Assembly (NCBI RefSeq): GCF_032452875.1
Contig: NC_083890.1
Location: forward strand, 42,220,483-42,284,482
Source of the DNA: Bos javanicus
Taxonomy: Eukaryota > Chordata > Mammalia > Artiodactyla > Bovidae
Length of the DNA stretch: 64,000 bases
Reading direction: 5' to 3'
A model generated the notes under the pieces. That model saw nothing but the letters and a program-made list of their open reading frames with translations. It was not told the DNA's origin and ran no database searches. Made by a program: the position numbers and the translations under genes. Below are positions 63,831 through 64,000 of the stretch, in pieces. Position 1 is the first letter of the stretch. Each line of letters starts with the position of its first letter.

Positions 63831-63966
63831 GCAGCTCTATATAAAAAAAGAGAACTTTTCAGAGTTTTTTTTTTCCAGTAACTCCTCATTCTGCTTTGTA
63901 TGATGATGGTTCCATTGTTATTAGTATATCTGAGTTTTTCTGTGCACACACACACACATATGGTTG

Positions 63967-64000
63967 TTGCTATTTAGTCTCTAAGTCATGTCTGACTCTT
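63967..64000 (-). mobile_element. Bov-tA or BovB 3' end, cut by window edge
   Basis: GCTATTTAGTCTCTAAGTC followed by ATGTCTGACTCTT is the terminal block shared by BovA SINEs and BovB in reverse orientation. The rest lies beyond the window. Confidence 0.8.

Noticed and set aside
1..64000. CRISPR arrays, prokaryotic operons or phage elements
   Set aside because: No direct-repeat/spacer array, ribosome-binding sites or gene-dense layout. The repeat content is that of a ruminant chromosome.

Overview
The window is ruminant (almost certainly bovid) nuclear DNA. The diagnosis rests on interspersed repeats: dozens of Bov-tA/BovA SINEs, one near-canonical BOV-A2 with an AGC-repeat tail, several 5'-truncated BovB LINEs, and the CHR-type tRNA-derived SINEs of cetartiodactyls. 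Older mammalian repeats (MIR, L2, L1M/L1MB-type, MLT1-type LTRs, a hAT-type DNA element) lie beneath them. I cannot separate cattle, sheep, goat or other bovids by eye. I see no convincing host protein-coding exon, no rRNA or functional tRNA gene, no CpG island and no CRISPR. The longer open frames are chance frames or lie inside transposons, so the window reads as intergenic or intronic sequence.

Layout. 1-13 kb: low-copy sequence with scattered Bov-tA and CHR SINEs, an L2 relic (5.7-6.0 kb) and an MLT1 LTR split by a SINE (7.7-8.4 kb). 13-14.3 kb: an L1 tail split by a BovB copy. 15-18.3 kb: two Bov-tA copies sharing an extra 51-base flank, the second inside an MLT1 LTR. 22.6-25 kb: a long minus-strand L1 relic that still shows the reverse transcriptase FADD box, split by younger SINEs. 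25.9-26.2 kb: a tail-to-tail inverted SINE pair. 27.0-30.3 kb: the most layered part, with three LTRs of one unnamed family, a mariner transposase relic, SINEs, and an MLT1 LTR split by the third LTR. 31-32 kb: BOV-A2, Bov-tA and another LTR. 34-37.1 kb: BovB with a clean target duplication, a hAT-type element split by a CHR SINE, a 54-base hairpin, and an LTR with TATA box and polyA signal split by a Bov-tA. 37-46 kb: low-copy sequence with MIR, MLT1 and MaLR-like relics and one BovB. 46.2-47.6 kb: an L1MB-like relic holding a rearranged BovA. 49 kb: a dimeric Bov-tA2 inside a CHR. 50-55 kb: two BovB tails, compound microsatellites, MIR and L2. 56-64 kb: SINE-on-SINE nesting, another L1 tail, an LTR split by a SINE, and a truncated SINE at the right edge.

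How the parts relate. Nesting and target-site duplications give an order of insertion: MIR, L2 and hAT first, then L1M and MLT1, then CHR SINEs and the unnamed LTR family, then mariner, BovB and Bov-tA, with BOV-A2 looking youngest. I found no undescribed biological system. The most unusual items are the shared SINE flank at 15.0 and 17.7 kb, the mariner-in-LTR cluster at 27-30 kb, the isolated hairpin at 35.9 kb and the rearranged BovA at 46.5 kb.
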